Made by a program: the position numbers and the translations under genes | Shown here: positions 26,599 to 39,079 of the stretch, in pieces | How positions within the stretch are numbered: the stretch's first letter is position 1 | Layout of the letters: each line of letters begins with the position of its first letter | Source: Vicugna pacos | Lineage: Eukaryota > Chordata > Mammalia > Artiodactyla > Camelidae | Length of the DNA stretch: 64,000 bases | Direction: 5' to 3' | NCBI RefSeq assembly: GCF_048564905.1 | Contig: NC_132988.1 | Span: 70,798,001-70,862,000 of the forward strand | Notes under the pieces: generated by a model | What the model saw: only the letters and a program-made list of their open reading frames with translations | What the model was told of the DNA's origin: nothing | The model's database searches: none

Positions 26599-26698
26599 GG
26601 GATGCACAGGACTCGAAGAAGTCACAGTGCTACGAAGCTTCAAATCCCCGCGCCTTTCCCTCCTCCTGAACTCGTCTCGCCGCGCTCTCTTCGCTACT

Positions 26699-27675
26699 AT
26701 GAGACTCCTACCCAGCCGCGCCGCCCGCATCTCCGGCCCTTCGGGCTCGCTGTGCGCGCTGCTCGCGCTGCTGCTGCTGACGCCGCCGGGGCCCCTCGCC
26801 AGCGGTGAGAGCGCCCAGCGAGCCGGACGCACCCCCACCCCCGCCGGCGGAACCGAGCCGCCCCGCCTGCCAGGCGGCCGCGGCGGCCTGAGCGCGGGGG
26901 AGCGTCTCGGGCGGGCTGGCCGGGGGGAGCTCTGCCAGCAACTGGCAACTATAACGAAGTCTCTCTTTCTGCCCTAGCTGGTCCTGTCGCAGCCGTAGTG
27001 AGAGAGTTGCGATGCATGTGTTTAACCACCAACACGGGGGTTCATCCGAAAATAATCAGTAACCTGCAGGTGATCGCCTCAGGACCGCAGTGCTCCAAGG
27101 TGGAAGTGATGTAAGTCCTCATGCGCTATGGTGTTCACTGTGATCTTGGCAAGAGGGAAGTCTCCCCAGCCTGGGTCTTCAGTCCCTGCATCTCATGGGT
27201 GTATCTTCTTTATCCTTATGCAGTGCCACCTTGAAGAACGGACAGGAAGTCTGTCTGAACCCAGAAGCTCCTTTGATCAGGAAGATCATCCAGAAAATGC
27301 TGGACAGGTAGCTGTCACTTGGATCTTTGTGGTTTCTTAATCTCTCTTGAAATGTGGACTTCTAAAGGTCCTATTCTCTGCAGGGGGTTTGGCTACCACA
27401 TTCCAGACTATGCTTAGAATACAAAGGTTACTCAGGAAAAGAGGGGGAAGTTGTTCTAGAATGTCCTGGGAAAACCCTTATCAACAGGCGATTGCCTAGG
27501 AGGTTAGGAAGAATTCATTCCTGAGACGCATTTTTTATTAGTATAGTCTTGAATCCACCCTTTTCTTTTAGTTGATCCTAAACTCTGTTTTGAAAACAGG
27601 TGCGGGTAGACAGGTGTGTGGAAATTTGGTTAAACTGATACGCTTTTTTTCCTCCACAGTGGAAACAATAATTAA
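26699..27675 (+). CDS. CXCL5: CXCL5/CXCL6-type ELR+ CXC chemokine, four exons
   Basis: Secreted neutrophil-attracting chemokine, expected to signal through CXCR2 (and CXCR1 if GCP-2-like). Coding exons are 26699-26804, 26978-27110, 27224-27307 and 27660-27675; all introns are GT-AG and phases agree, giving 112 residues. The first ~35 residues are a signal peptide with a Leu/Ala-rich core. The mature part has the ELR motif directly before Cys-x-Cys (ELRCMC), the later cysteines in [10 protein letters not shown] and [10 protein letters not shown], and a C-terminal helix ending KMLDSGNNN. The tiny fourth exon encodes only the last residues, as in CXCL5 and CXCL6. Human CXCL5 and CXCL6 are close duplicates and the protein resembles both. 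Position next to PPBP and PF4 favours CXCL5; ruminant counterparts are often named CXCL6/GCP-2. Confidence 0.92.
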
Positions 27676-28800
27676 GAGAAGGAACCAAGCATTGGAAAAA
27701 TCACCCAGTTCTTCAACGGAATGGTTTTCTGGGGCTCGTTGGACCTAGTGAAGACAAGACATAAAGGCTGTTCCCTGCAGTGAGATAGGTTTCCTCATGA
27801 ATTCCCCATATGAGAGAGGGATGAGAGGAGGGAACCTATGTTTGTCCCTTCAGCTTTCTGCTCAGTTTATGAAGTGTTCAGCATAGTATTTCCTGCTCCT
27901 TATTTGCTGTTACTTTATCTGCTATGCTATTGCAATCTTTGGCAATTGACTAAATTGTGCATAATCACTGGATGTTAATTTTTCAAGATGACTTGTATTT
28001 CTAGAATATACTTCTTCTAGTGTTACAGAAAGAGCTGTGCGTTTCAAATGTGAATGGCATTTCATTAAAATGCTGTATTTGGAGATAAACTGTTATACTC
28101 ACTCTCTGATGAGATAGGTACTATTATAATATTGTTTCTTGGGGAATATGTTACAGAATTTCCTTACTCTTGACCCCAGGAAGCTATTTAATTTGTATTG
28201 CATTAGAAATCTGAGTGTATTATACAGTTATCTGTGTAGAATATATTTCCTTATTTAGAATTTCTAAATGTGTAAGTTTTATAAGGACTAGTGTATTCTC
28301 CTATAAATTTAGACATTTGATGTCTCTTTGTATGGCATAATGTCATGACTTACTCACTAAACTTTGATTTTATGATATTTATTAACTATTTTATTAGAAG
28401 TATTATAATTCTGGTCACTAAATATGTTTTGGATGGATGGATGTAGAAGCTAGGAAATAGGTAAATTCCTTATTTCTAGCTTTTATAGGAATACATCTGT
28501 TTAGTTTTTTTTTTAAGAATAATGGCAAACTTAACAACACTCTATACTCTGAAAGTTTTGAAAACATATTTGAGCTCTGCATGTAAACTCATCATTTAGT
28601 TTTCAAAAAATGCACAGCACTGCTAAGATTTGTAGATGCTTATACTGTATCTTTTTAAGGTCTGACCATTGCGCTATAAAGAATTACATAATGTATCACA
28701 TTTACTATGTTAAAATTGCACTTTTAAATTGTGTCATTGGTTTACAGTACTTCTTTTGTTCTTTGGGAAAAAATAAAAGATTTATAAAATTTAGTCATGT
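27676..28800 (+). promoter_or_regulatory. 3'UTR of the CXCL5-type gene with AUUUA motifs and AATAAA
   Basis: About 1.1 kb of AT-rich sequence follows the stop codon. ATTTA pentamers occur at about 28186, 28253 and 28377 and at further places, typical of short-lived cytokine mRNAs. The polyadenylation signal AATAAA is at 28772-28777. Length and content suit an inducible, unstable transcript. The exact cleavage site is inferred. Confidence 0.65.
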
Positions 28801-28839
28801 TCTTTCTTCCTTCTTGTAAAAATTAATTGTGTTCCTCTC

Positions 28840-29100
28840 TGACTAGCAGAGAGGACCCTCGTTTCCCAATGTCCTTGCGTTAGTTCAGCCTTTCTCCGAG
28901 CTCATTCCACTTCCAGCCACTCCACAGATCCAACAACTTTTGGGTTCTTTAGAAAATGTAAATAGGTAAGACTTCCTTACCTTAAGTCCTTTATGGGCTA
29001 TTTCCTAGACATGAATTAAGAGTTGTGAAGCAGGACAAATTGGTTCTGTCTCATGACTCTGAATTTCTACTTCAACTTTACTTTTCCCTAGCATTTTTGC
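28840..29100. other. Intergenic DNA after the CXCL5-type gene
   Basis: No feature recognised. Confidence 0.4.
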
Positions 29101-29109
29101 AGTGAGGGA

Positions 29110-29460
29110 TTTAGTTCCTCAACTGGTCATGTTCTTTCCGGGCCCAGGCCTTTGCACTTGGTAGGGTCTCTACCTGGAAGGACCTTCCCACTTTTCTGCC
29201 TACAGGAAGAAGCTTATTCGTCCCTCAAACAATACGTCCTTCATGATGTTTTCCGTGGCACTCCCAGCAGAACTTACGGTTTCCATTTTGTTGTTCCCAT
29301 AGCATCGCCTAAATATTGAATTTATAGGACTAGCCAATATTGCATTGCTTTTATTTGTTTATAGGGTTTTTTACCCAACCCTACTAAGAGTTCTCCCAGA
29401 ACACCTACCATATTTCATTCATTTCTACATCCCCAGTAGCTCACACAGACTAACGTAAGT
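29110..29460. repeat. L2-type LINE fragment
   Basis: The segment 'ggcctttgcacttggtaggg' followed by 'tctacctggaaggacc' near 29150-29180, then 'gcactcccagcagaac', has the L2 3'-end pattern. Diverged; no frame survives. Confidence 0.55.
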
Positions 29461-29609
29461 GAATTAATAAACTATCCTAAAACTTCAGGTTGTCAGATAG
29501 TGTCTTAAAATCAGTCACCTGGCTCGTGGTAGGTACTGAATAAATTGTAGCTCCTTTACCGTCTTTTCTCCTTCTTGTCTACAACTAATTCAAGAGCTTT
29601 GTTATGTGC

Positions 29610-29950
29610 AGTCCCCTTGACCTATAACACACTTTCACCTGACTAATTCTCAACCTTCCTTCCAGGCCTGTTTACCTGTCACTTAAGGCTTCTCTGATCC
29701 TTTCCCCCAACCAGATTAAAGCTCCATTTATATCCTGCCATAGAACCTTGCCCTCTTCTTTCATAGCGTCTTGTCACCGCCATGACGATGGAGCCAACAG
29801 AGACCACGTACATGTGGCCATTGATTTAGCGTCTGTTCCAACTTCACTGCAAATTCCATGTGGGCAGGGCCATGTTCATCATGTTCATTTCAGTTCCCAG
29901 GATAGTGCCTCACACATGGTAGGTGCTTACACAGATGAGGGATCTAAACA
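29610..29950. repeat. L2-type LINE fragment
   Basis: The region resembles another piece of L2. The end near 29855-29930 ('catgtgggcagggcc', then 'cacacatggtaggtgctta') is characteristic. It may be a continuation of the fragment at 29110-29460 after a break. Confidence 0.5.
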
Positions 29951-30426
29951 AGTCCCACTGTCTCTCTGGTATTAAAATAGCAATTACGTGTAAATAGCTC
30001 ATTCTTAGGAATAGCAAGAAAACAAAAGGAAAGAGACTAATCCAATTAGTATACATGCTCACATTCCCTAATTGGATTAATATATTATATACACTTATGT
30101 TAACATACATTTGTATTTATTAGTATATATTAATATAACCTAAGTTATTCTAAATCTTTTCATCTTTCCACCCAGCAAGATACAAAGATATATAAAAACT
30201 TAGAGTAGATCCAAAGAGATGGGTTGGCTGACAGTTTTTTTCAGCAATATAAAAGAGCACAAAATAACAAAAATTTTAAAAAAATGATTACATTTCTATG
30301 GTCTTTTTTCACTCTTTCAAATAGCATTTTTTCCCTTGAACCTACAAATTATACACTAATCCTAAGGAAACACTTTTAGCAAACCAAATTACCATAAATG
30401 TTTGAAAGATAAATTTTGCTGTCTTG

Positions 30427-30570
30427 GCGGGGGTGGGGTACAGCTCAGTGGTAGAGTGTGTGCTAGGTGTGCACAAGGACCTGGGTTCAGTCCCCAGAGC
30501 TTCCACTTAAAAATAAATGAATAAATAAACCTACCTCTCCCCCAACAAAAATAATAAAAAGAAAACAATT
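30427..30570 (+). mobile_element. Camelid tRNA-derived SINE (Vic-1-like), plus strand
   Basis: The plus-strand copy shows the family layout clearly: an A-box-like 'agctcagtggtagagtg' at about 30441-30457, a B-box-like 'gggttcagtcccc' at about 30483-30495, then an AT-rich tail with 'aaataaatgaataaataaa'. A convincing target duplication could not be seen. Confidence 0.85.
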
Positions 30571-30574
30571 TTTA

Positions 30575-31825
30575 AATGTTTTAAACAATCTCTGATTTAT
30601 TATATCAGCTCCAAAATAGTCATTGAGTAAGTGCCTAATCATAACAAAGGAAAGCACACAAAGTGCCCTTTGGATGAGTAAAATGTATGTTCTGTGAAGA
30701 AATAAACATTACTGATTACTTTTTTCTTTATCCTCATTCAATATATTTGTTTTTCCCAGAAGCAAGATTTATAAGTTTAATTTGTGCATAGACCATAGAA
30801 TAAGAACTTACTGCAGTATCCTCGAAATTGTATTTGCATGTTCATGCTATAATTGGTCATTTATAAAGAAAATAGATCACCAAATATATTACCAAATTAT
30901 AACCTTCTACAAGAACTGCAATGACAGCTACTTCTCACCAGTCCTACTACTACAATTGATCCTGCCACTTGCACTCAAAGACTAGCAAACGTATCTAAGG
31001 GAAATTAATCTAATGCACTTCGTCTAGGGCTATGTCTTATATTGTTCTCACACAAACCCCTAACTTCTATATTCACTCTGTTATCCCTCTGAAGTTCACT
31101 CCTGTATAGGAAATCACTAGGAATCAAATAAATGCTCAGCTAAAAATTTACTTGATGTTCCTCCTTTAGTATAGACAATTTTCAATGTATAATCAATGCC
31201 CTTCATTCTACCAGAGTTTCTTGTTCTCCTCTGACACATTCACATAATCCTTTAATTCCTGAAGATATGACCAAGATCTATGATAAAATATGACTAGTAG
31301 CTTTGTTTATCTATCACAGTTTTAATTCTTGCATAAGGAAAAGAATTTCTGTGGTTAACTCTCCTGTTGTTCATAACTTCAGAAGTCCTTCCTAGATGTT
31401 GCAAATCGAGAAATTTACTGGACAAAAGAGGCACCTGGGGATTTCAATTCGTCTCCCTGCCTAAGTCACGGAAGACAAGGAAATGTACATGATTCTGATT
31501 TTGGCGGATGAGCCTCAGTGGCTTTTACTCAGAAAGCTAATATTATATTCCCAAGAAGGATTCTTCATGCTTCAAATATGTAGAGTGAAATAATGACATA
31601 GAAATACCTAGAGTTTAGGTGTAAAAGTTTGTTTCTACAAAGTCTAGAGTCCAGTTTCTTAAATATTGAGAAACTGCAAGAACACCCCTTGCCCTCTGAA
31701 AAATCCATGTTGTGTGTTTCCCCTGCACACAAATGTATGAAGATTATTTCTGGTCTACCCGCAGAGGCGGACAAAGAGAAAAACAGTTGATTCGAGCCAT
31801 TTCCATCAAGAGAGGCCAGTGATAC
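30575..31825. other. Intergenic DNA, no gene seen
   Basis: AT-rich sequence without a supported feature. Confidence 0.4.
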
Positions 31826-31829
31826 TGCT

Positions 31830-32060
31830 TTCTGGTTTGTGGTGAGGAGCAAGGTCAGAGGAACTGCAGTTCAAATCTAGTTTAGGGTACTTTTAGCTAT
31901 GTGACCATGGCAATTTATTTAACCTCTCCATCCCTCAGTTTTCTCATCTGTAGAATCAGTACAGTGGGATCTATCTCTCAAGCAATAAGGGCTAGCTGGG
32001 AACAGAGCAGTTTCTTGATAAATGTTAGTTCCTTCCCCAAGTCTCCTAATTCAAACTCCC
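31830..32060 (+). repeat. MIR-type SINE, plus strand
   Basis: The core 'tagctatgtgaccatggcaa' followed by 'cagttttctcatctgtaga' at about 31894-31960 is a clear MIR match. Confidence 0.7.
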
Positions 32061-32069
32061 CTTTACAAA

Positions 32070-32900
32070 TGAGGAAACTGAAAACTCTATCATTTAAGCA
32101 CTCTTATTTTTTTCATATTTATTAATATTCTTTGCACCTATATGTGAATGGTTAATTTTTAGTGTTTCTAAGAAATGTTTTCCCACCAGTCTTATTTAGG
32201 AAGCTTCTGGAAGCAATGCATTCACATTCTCTCCGTATTTTCTGTCGCTTACATGATAATATTATAAAAATGTATGAGGCATTTCCCTTCTTATAAACAT
32301 TTATCCAACAAATATCAGTATAGACATTTACTGATAATCTTGTTACACACTAGACCCTGAGCAAGACCCTTATGCTATGGAGATTACAAAGATGAGAAGC
32401 TCTCAGCCTAAGTTGAGGTCTTTTGGCAGCAAATTTACTTAGAACTTTCTCTGACAAAGCTTTTCTTGAAGGCTGAATGAAAAGGAACTAGATTTTTTTT
32501 TTTTCTAAGAGAAAGAGTATCTTAGGTTACACTGGCTAGAATAGAACTCTGAGAGGAGATCCGGGGGCTGAAGTGCTCTAAAAATTAACCTCTGTCTGGA
32601 AGTAAGGATGCAGCAGTGGGCAGAGGGACAGTTGCTATTGTAGTGAAGAGTCCAGTGGTCCCATGAGACGTTCTGGAGCTGGGACGGCCTCTTGGAATTA
32701 CTCTGAATTGTGGTAGGGAGGCAGACCTCTGGATCCTCCCACCAACCAGTCACTGGCTGTGCGGGACCCCTGGGGTGTGGGCATCGCTTTAGATGAGATG
32801 GCCCCACAGGCAGTGGGACCTGTGGATTAGGAAGTCAGCTGTAATCTTTCTGCGAGGAAAGCCGAGGTGCCGCACCCAGAGGAACTGAAAGAGCATTTAG
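32070..32900. other. Intergenic DNA, no gene seen
   Basis: No supported gene. A 100-codon minus frame at 32505-32807 has no recognisable domain. Confidence 0.4.
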
Positions 32901-32914
32901 GAGACGCTTGTGGG

Positions 32915-33122
32915 TTTTGGGGTGGGGAGGGGAGAAAAGGGAAGGAAGGGACGAGAGAAGTAGAAGGAAAGAGAAGAAAGGAAAGGGGAGGGGATGTGGA
33001 GGAGAGTGGAAAGCTCTTGTCTTTTCTTTTCCTTATTTTTCCTTCTTCTCTTTCCTCCTCCTGTCTCCCCTCTCTCTTTCTGTCCTGCTCTCTTCCTTCC
33101 TTCCTCCTTTCCATTCTTACTT
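32915..33122. repeat. Adjoining polypurine and polypyrimidine tracts
   Basis: About 95 bases of nearly pure G/A (32915-33011) are followed at once by about 110 bases of nearly pure T/C (33013-33122) on the same strand. The halves can partly pair. Apparent Glu/Arg/Lys- and Ser/Leu-rich frames here are artefacts of composition. Confidence 0.85.
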
Positions 33123-33179
33123 TAGTCCTGATTAAATAAAACAATATTACCTAAAAGAGGAGAAGAAATAGGAGGATCA

Positions 33180-33420
33180 AGATGCCCCTGCAGAAATCTC
33201 AGTCATAAGCCAGCATGAACCACCTCCAGGAGAATGAGGTCATTTTGGACTTCTCAGCCATTCCACTTGCTACACCCACCTATGTAAGCTCAGGCAAAAT
33301 GACAGCAGAAGAACCTCTTATTAGCTCACAGAATTGTCAGAAATAATTAACTGTTGTTGTAAGCCACTACGTTGGGGTGGCTTGTCACACAGCCAAAGAG
33401 GATCCGAAAAGGACCATCAT
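33180..33420 (+). mobile_element. Degraded MaLR-type LTR 3' end (fossil)
   Basis: The phrase 'gttgttgtaagccactacg' near 33350-33370 followed by 'ggtggcttgtcacacagcc' is the usual 3' end of MLT-type LTRs. The 5' end cannot be fixed. Ancient. Confidence 0.5.
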
Positions 33421-33424
33421 ACAT

Positions 33425-36400
33425 CTGAGATTCGACAAATGATTAATCAACATTATTACAATAAAAATTCTCAGGCCTGCAAAACTTGGCATTGTTCCTG
33501 TACCACAGCACCCAGGCAGGAATTTCCCCCTCAACTCCTTCCCCCTCCCCACTCTCCCCTACTGCCCTCCGTGCACCACCTACGGGTGATGTACGGCCTT
33601 AACTGAATTAGTGCCTGAGTAATTGATGTCTGGATCATTCTTGTCAGCTCAGTTACACGGCACACATATTAGATTTCCATACTTACAGGAAATCTTTTAT
33701 TGGCTAGTATTTCAATTCATTGATTACAGTGCTTTAACAAACTGACCCCCAGTTTTATTATCCCAAGGATCTTCTGTACCAACTGCTTTTGGAATGAACT
33801 TAGGCAATAGATTACTTCCTTCATATGTGGGTGGTGTCAGTTCAAAACATTCTCTGTAAGGCAGAATTCATATAGGTCTTAATTTTAATGGTTAATGTTC
33901 CTCCAATGTCCTTAGATATTTTCTTTTAAAAGAACCAACAGGTAAGTTCTGTTTTGAGGCTTAGAAAACTTGCTGGTTTCCTGAATGACACTGTTGTTTA
34001 TACAGTGACTTAAAGGAAAAAGAGATAAAGCAATTCAACACACACACACACACACACACACACAAAGCCAGGGTGACAATTTATATAAAACTGTCAAGTT
34101 ATTTTTAAGCCCAAGAGCCCCAACACTAATTTTCTAACATTCACGTATGTTATAATTTTATATAAGCTAACTTCTTTTACGTGAATAACTGATTTTGAAG
34201 TATTTTTTACCCATTTCTGTAAGTCAGTTTGTCTATATCTGTATTATGTTTCTCTTCATGGAAATCAAAGAGAATTGTACACATCATGGGACTAGCAGTC
34301 AGCAACAGTAGTAGTAGCAGCAGCAGATTCGTATTTCCATGCCATTGCTTTGCATGAATGTTTGAGGTCTCACTTTTAGAAAAGAAGTAATTAGATGACT
34401 AAGTCATACGACAAAGAGACTTTCCTGGCACATAGTAGATGCTTAAATTAATATTTATTGAATAGATGAAAACTAGCAAAAGCTCAGTTACCTCCAGTGC
34501 TGACTAATAGGCTTGTGGAATTTTCATGACTCAAGAAATGTGTTAGTACTTCCTCACAAACCTTGCTGACGATGTATCTTTTGTGACAAGATACACTTGT
34601 TGGTTAAGACAATGAGTAGATGATCCTGGACTACATGTCTGCCTACCTCTTTCCTGGTATCATCTAAAAAAGCTTCAGTCATTCAGAAATCATTCCCTAT
34701 GGTTTCCCAAAAGGATTAGGAACTTTTGAGTCATCTTACTCAGAAGCAGGAAAGAAATGTGGATAGTGTCTGCAGGCGGGGAAGTGTCCAGTGAAACCAA
34801 TAAATACAGTAAACAACATGTTGCAATGTGATGGATAGAAACAGAAAGATATTGTGACTAACGCCAAAAACCTTTTTATCTTGCTCTGGAAATAGTTTTG
34901 AGCTTATGTCTGAATAAAAATATGCCTGATTTGTGAATTAGCAATATTTGCATCACAATAATGGGGAAAGACTATACAGCCATCCCTCAAGAAGGACTAA
35001 AAAGGAGTTTGCTCTCCTTATTCTGTTTCCTGTTGAGAATCTCTCTGTAATTCACACTGTCAGCTCTTAGAAGGATACTCATTTTCAGCTTAAGATTTTC
35101 CTTAAGCTCACTTTTTAGACTATGAATTTTGGGGTTGAGAGAGGTGGGAAATCCTTTTAATTTAATATGTTCTACTGCTAGACTGTAAGTTATAAGAAGA
35201 AAACAAATGAGATGGAGACAAATAAGGAATACATTGTAAAACAGAACCTAAGAACTTAAACATACTCTATAACTGCTAAACAGCAGGGAAAGTTGGCTTA
35301 AAAGTTTCTTTTAAAAAGCTTGGAAAAATTATTTACCATGGTTATTCTTTTGATAAAAAGTCATTTTGTACATTTACTATTTTAAGATTTCTTCTAGAAT
35401 GTTAAAGGTATATAAAGTAAGAAAAAAAAAGTGGGAAGTTTGAATATTGTGTAAGATTTGTACATACTTGTAAGAGGAAGACCATGTGTGTCTGGGCCTC
35501 ATCCTTTCTACCCGGCCTTCCAAATCGCCTTCTTATACCACATGTACTCTGGGTCATGTGGAGTCTGGTTTGAGAATTGTGGCTGATGAGAAAGGAAAGA
35601 GAAAGTTTCCTTTAGTGATACGTATTCATTGCTTTATTCATTAATACTATGTAGCTGAGACCTACTATGTATTGAGTTATCCTACCCACTGTAGGATACA
35701 TCGGCTCGAAGAAACCTTGGACATACTTCTGCCTTCAGAGGTGTACAATCCTGTTGAGGAAGCAAGTCTCATAGACAGGACGAGATCCAGAAATAGCATA
35801 TACAAGTCAGCACGTGATGTGTAGGTCCATCTCTGTGTCTTTGCGGGGCTTTGTCTATGTTCTGTGGGGTTTGAGATCAGGACCCTTAATTAGGGTCTGA
35901 GAAGTGAGGAGTAAAGATCTTACTGCAATTTGTATAAGTACAAAACTGGAGACACGCTCAAACCCACCAAGGAGGCAGAAATTGGACAACAATTGCCCAT
36001 GCTTTTGAATGTTATGCAGATGTTTAAAAAAATGAGGAAAAATGACACTGAGGGAGCATGAAAGGATGCTGAGGACATATTTTTAAAGAATGAAAGCTGT
36101 GTAATAACCCCATGTATATAAAAAAGATCTATATCTACCTCTCTATATATACGTGTATCTTTGTGTGTTATGTTTGTGGCTCTATGTATATGTATATGTG
36201 CATAGATAATTGCAGACAGAATAGAAAACTAATGCCACATTGTTACCAGTGGTTACTATCAGAGGGCAGGAATGTGGAGTAATGGTGAAGAGGAACTTGC
36301 CTGCTTGATCCCGCATGTATCTGCAGGTTATGAATCTTTTACATGAATTGTAGTATACATGCTTCTGTTAGATTAATCATAAAAGGAAAAATAAAGATGC

Positions 36401-36960
36401 TGGATCTTGTTTTCTATACTCGGATGGTAGAAACAAGTAGTTTATTTTATAACGCAAGGGAAGATGAGTTTGCTTCTAGTTGCTGGATAAAATCCCAAAA
36501 GATAATAAATTTGGAAGACAGAAAGGAGCTCAGTGAGGCTTTGATGGCAATTGGCTCCGGTTTTATCCACATACTCCAAACAAATCCCAACATTATCAAT
36601 AGCCACAACAGGGGCATCTGCTTTCCTTGGAAACAGGAAAGGGAAGGTAACTCTCTTTTCCAAGGGCCACATACTTATGCTTTCAGGGACATAAAAAGTG
36701 TCTATTAAGCCTATAAATTGCATTATAGGAAAGGCAGGTCATGTTACATAATAATACAAAGAAAATATATGTAATATTTCAGTCTAGTTCTTGCCTAAGG
36801 AGAGTGTTATATATGTGTAAGGGAGATGGGTATTGAGAAAGGGAGAGTGGGAACATGCAGTGATGCTTAAAATAAAATTTAGCAGGAATTTGACTTGCCT
36901 GGTATTTATCAGGGTTGGGCACCCCTTGACCACTCTTACACACATGTTACCACACATCCT
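33425..36960. other. Intergenic DNA between the CXCL5-type gene and PPBP
   Basis: AT-rich sequence. A (CA)n microsatellite is at 34037-34064, a short AGT/AGC run near 34307-34326 and a TA/TG simple repeat at 36115-36205. A 121-codon frame at 36343-36708 has no recognisable domain. No gene is supported. Confidence 0.4.
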
Positions 36961-37011
36961 CACTTCCTCCGTCCTTATCCTTTTTCTCTTTACTGGCCTT
37001 GAGGGAGTGTG

Positions 37012-37018
37012 TATAAAA
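37012..37018 (+). promoter_or_regulatory. TATA box of PPBP
   Basis: TATAAAA lies 102 bases before the PPBP ATG. A pyrimidine-rich segment with reverse ETS cores (CTTCCT near 36963) lies 45-50 bases upstream, in keeping with the ETS/PU.1 control known for this megakaryocyte gene. Confidence 0.75.
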
Positions 37019-37113
37019 GACATCAGGAGACCATGAAAAGCCACTTAGCGGCAGACTCCTAGGCAATTCGCCCTCCTGGCTCTGGGAACAACTCTAGCCC
37101 AGTCTTTTCCACC

Positions 37114-37929
37114 ATGAGCCACAGACCCAGCACCGCCTCCTCCTGTGCCAGCGCCAGCCCACTTCCTGCCCTCCAGGTGTTGCTGCTACTGTCACTGCTC
37201 CTGACCATGCTGGTTCCCTCCACCATCGGAAAAAGTAAGAGAGACTTAGGGCGAGCCGAAGGCGGAGTTTCTGCTTCCCTGCTCCTGAGGCTGCTTCTGC
37301 TGCAGCTGTGTCTTGGGGAAGGACTGTCCTGGTGCTCCTGGGGCTGGAGAAGACCAGTAGTCCTAAATGGAGGAGCTGCACTCAGTGGGCACTTGACATG
37401 TGCCAGGAATCCTGCTGGGGTACTTTACTAAAAGTTACAGATCATAGTCACGATGGCTTTGGGAGAGAGGTACAGTTGACAAAGGAGGGACTGGAGAAAC
37501 ACATCCATGGGTGAGATCCCTGAGAGAATCATGGCCACTAATAGAATCACACTTTCTACCCTAGCTAAACGTGGGGAAAGATTGCTGTACGTGGAACTTC
37601 GCTGCCTGTGTGTGAAGACCACCTCTGGCATTCATCCCAGTAACATCCAAAGTCTGGAGGTGACCAGGGCAGGACCCCACTGCACCAAAGTTGAAGTGAT
37701 GTAAGTCTCTGCTTCTGTGGTATTGCCTCACTAGGGAAGCCCTCCACCTCTGTCTCCAACCGACACTGTAGAGTCCCTTCTGACAGTGGCCAGGACGCTC
37801 ACAGATAATTCTATTCTCTTTTGCAGAGCCCTGCTGAAGAATGGGAAGAAAATCTGCCTGGACCCAGAAGCTCCTGTAATCAAGAAAATAGTCCAGAAAA
37901 TGCTGGAAGATCGTGGGTCAGCTGCTTAA
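37114..37929 (+). CDS. PPBP: Pro-platelet basic protein (CXCL7 precursor), three exons
   Basis: Platelet alpha-granule chemokine, cut after release to give the CXCR2 ligand NAP-2. Coding exons are 37114-37234, 37565-37700 and 37827-37929; GT-AG introns and matching phases give 119 residues. Residues 1-39 are a signal peptide with a Leu-rich core ([14 protein letters not shown]), very like human PPBP. The segment [18 protein letters not shown] carries TKR at the start of the pro-form and the ELR-C-x-C signature. The core reads [14 protein letters not shown], then [16 protein letters not shown] and KICLDPEAP, ending [10 protein letters not shown]. Compared with human PPBP the region between TKR and YxELR is about nine residues shorter. 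As recalled, cattle PPBP is short here too and ends similarly. Confidence 0.95.
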
Positions 37930-38500
37930 TCTTTTCACTTTCTGTTAAACCTTTTTTTTAATCTCCCAGGAAGGATAGGCGTTTGAAGTCTTGGTTTTCT
38001 AGAGTTCTTCTTTATCCAGGACACCTAGTCATATTGTATTAAACTCCGGATATGTTTTTCATTCTGTCTCAAAAATTACATTTTATTCTGAGAAGACTGG
38101 TTAATAGATGACAGAGAAATGATGAAAGTAAGCAAGGCTAGTTTCAAAAAACAATATATGGTTTGCTTCCCAATTCTTGGCTAAATGGGTTACTATGCTT
38201 TGCATTTCTTTTTCTAAACATTTCTTTCCGAATACATTTGTGTTATCTTGCTCCACTGCGCTATTAAACTCACCATGCCCATGATTCCATAATGGTCAGT
38301 GATGCTAGGAACCACACAGAGCCCAGCAGAGCGCACTTGCTTGATAAATGTTCATTAACACATTTAGGGACTTAGTAGAGTTTTTCATTGTCTTAGTCCT
38401 AGGATGTCTTGTTTCAAAGCATTCTCTGAAAGATTTTTCTAATGTTTGTTAGCCTTCAAACCCTAAAAATAATAAAGCTGTAGAATGTGAATCTTGTTAT
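37930..38500 (+). promoter_or_regulatory. 3'UTR and polyadenylation signal of PPBP
   Basis: AATAAA is at 38471-38476, about 540 bases after the stop codon. It is the first good signal after the coding region. Cleavage is expected about 10-25 bases later. Confidence 0.65.
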
Positions 38501-39075
38501 TTACTTGAAAGTGAATTTATTTAATACCAGTAGAACAAAAAAAATGATGAAAAGTATTAACATGCTCTCTATAAGATAAAACTCCAGTATGTTCAATAAT
38601 AATAATAAAACATAGGTTCTACTTATTGTTGAATGTTGTACTCTGACATGCTTGTACATATTTGGATTTATTTAATGTCTACATGGTCACAATTTTAGTA
38701 CTAGAATCAGCCTGACAAATAAGTACGATAAAGAACTTAAACTTTACCAGACTACTAATTATTATTTTGTAATCAATGGAACTTTCATTCATGTCTTAAT
38801 CCCTTAAATTTACATCCATACTACTCTTACCAAAATACTAACATAAAATGAAAATTTATTATTACTTTTTTGTAGTATGTTATTACTTTTAACAGAATTA
38901 TTAGGGGAAAAACCCTTACTTTTTTTTTTTACACTTTGGTATTTAACAATACGATCAGCAAAAGTCAGTAGTTGATGATCTGTGCCATTTTTAATGTACT
39001 ATAGCAATAACTAAACTTTATTAATAACTTTTAATATGCCAGACATATTTAATATTTTGCATGCATGAATTAAGT
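38500..39075. other. Intergenic AT-rich DNA
   Basis: No feature recognised. Confidence 0.4.
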
Positions 39076-39079
39076 AATT

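Noticed and set aside
26371-26948. Several overlapping frames on both strands around the CXCL5-type exon 1
   Set aside because: They result from the GC-rich promoter and first exon. Only the 26699 ATG gives a signal peptide and correct splice phase.
3749-30570. tRNA-like A-box and B-box segments as true tRNA genes
   Set aside because: They belong to SINE copies with AT-rich tails, two of them with target duplications, and do not fold as full tRNAs by inspection.
32827-33144. Frames rich in Glu/Arg/Lys or Ser/Leu
   Set aside because: They are translations of the polypurine/polypyrimidine tract.
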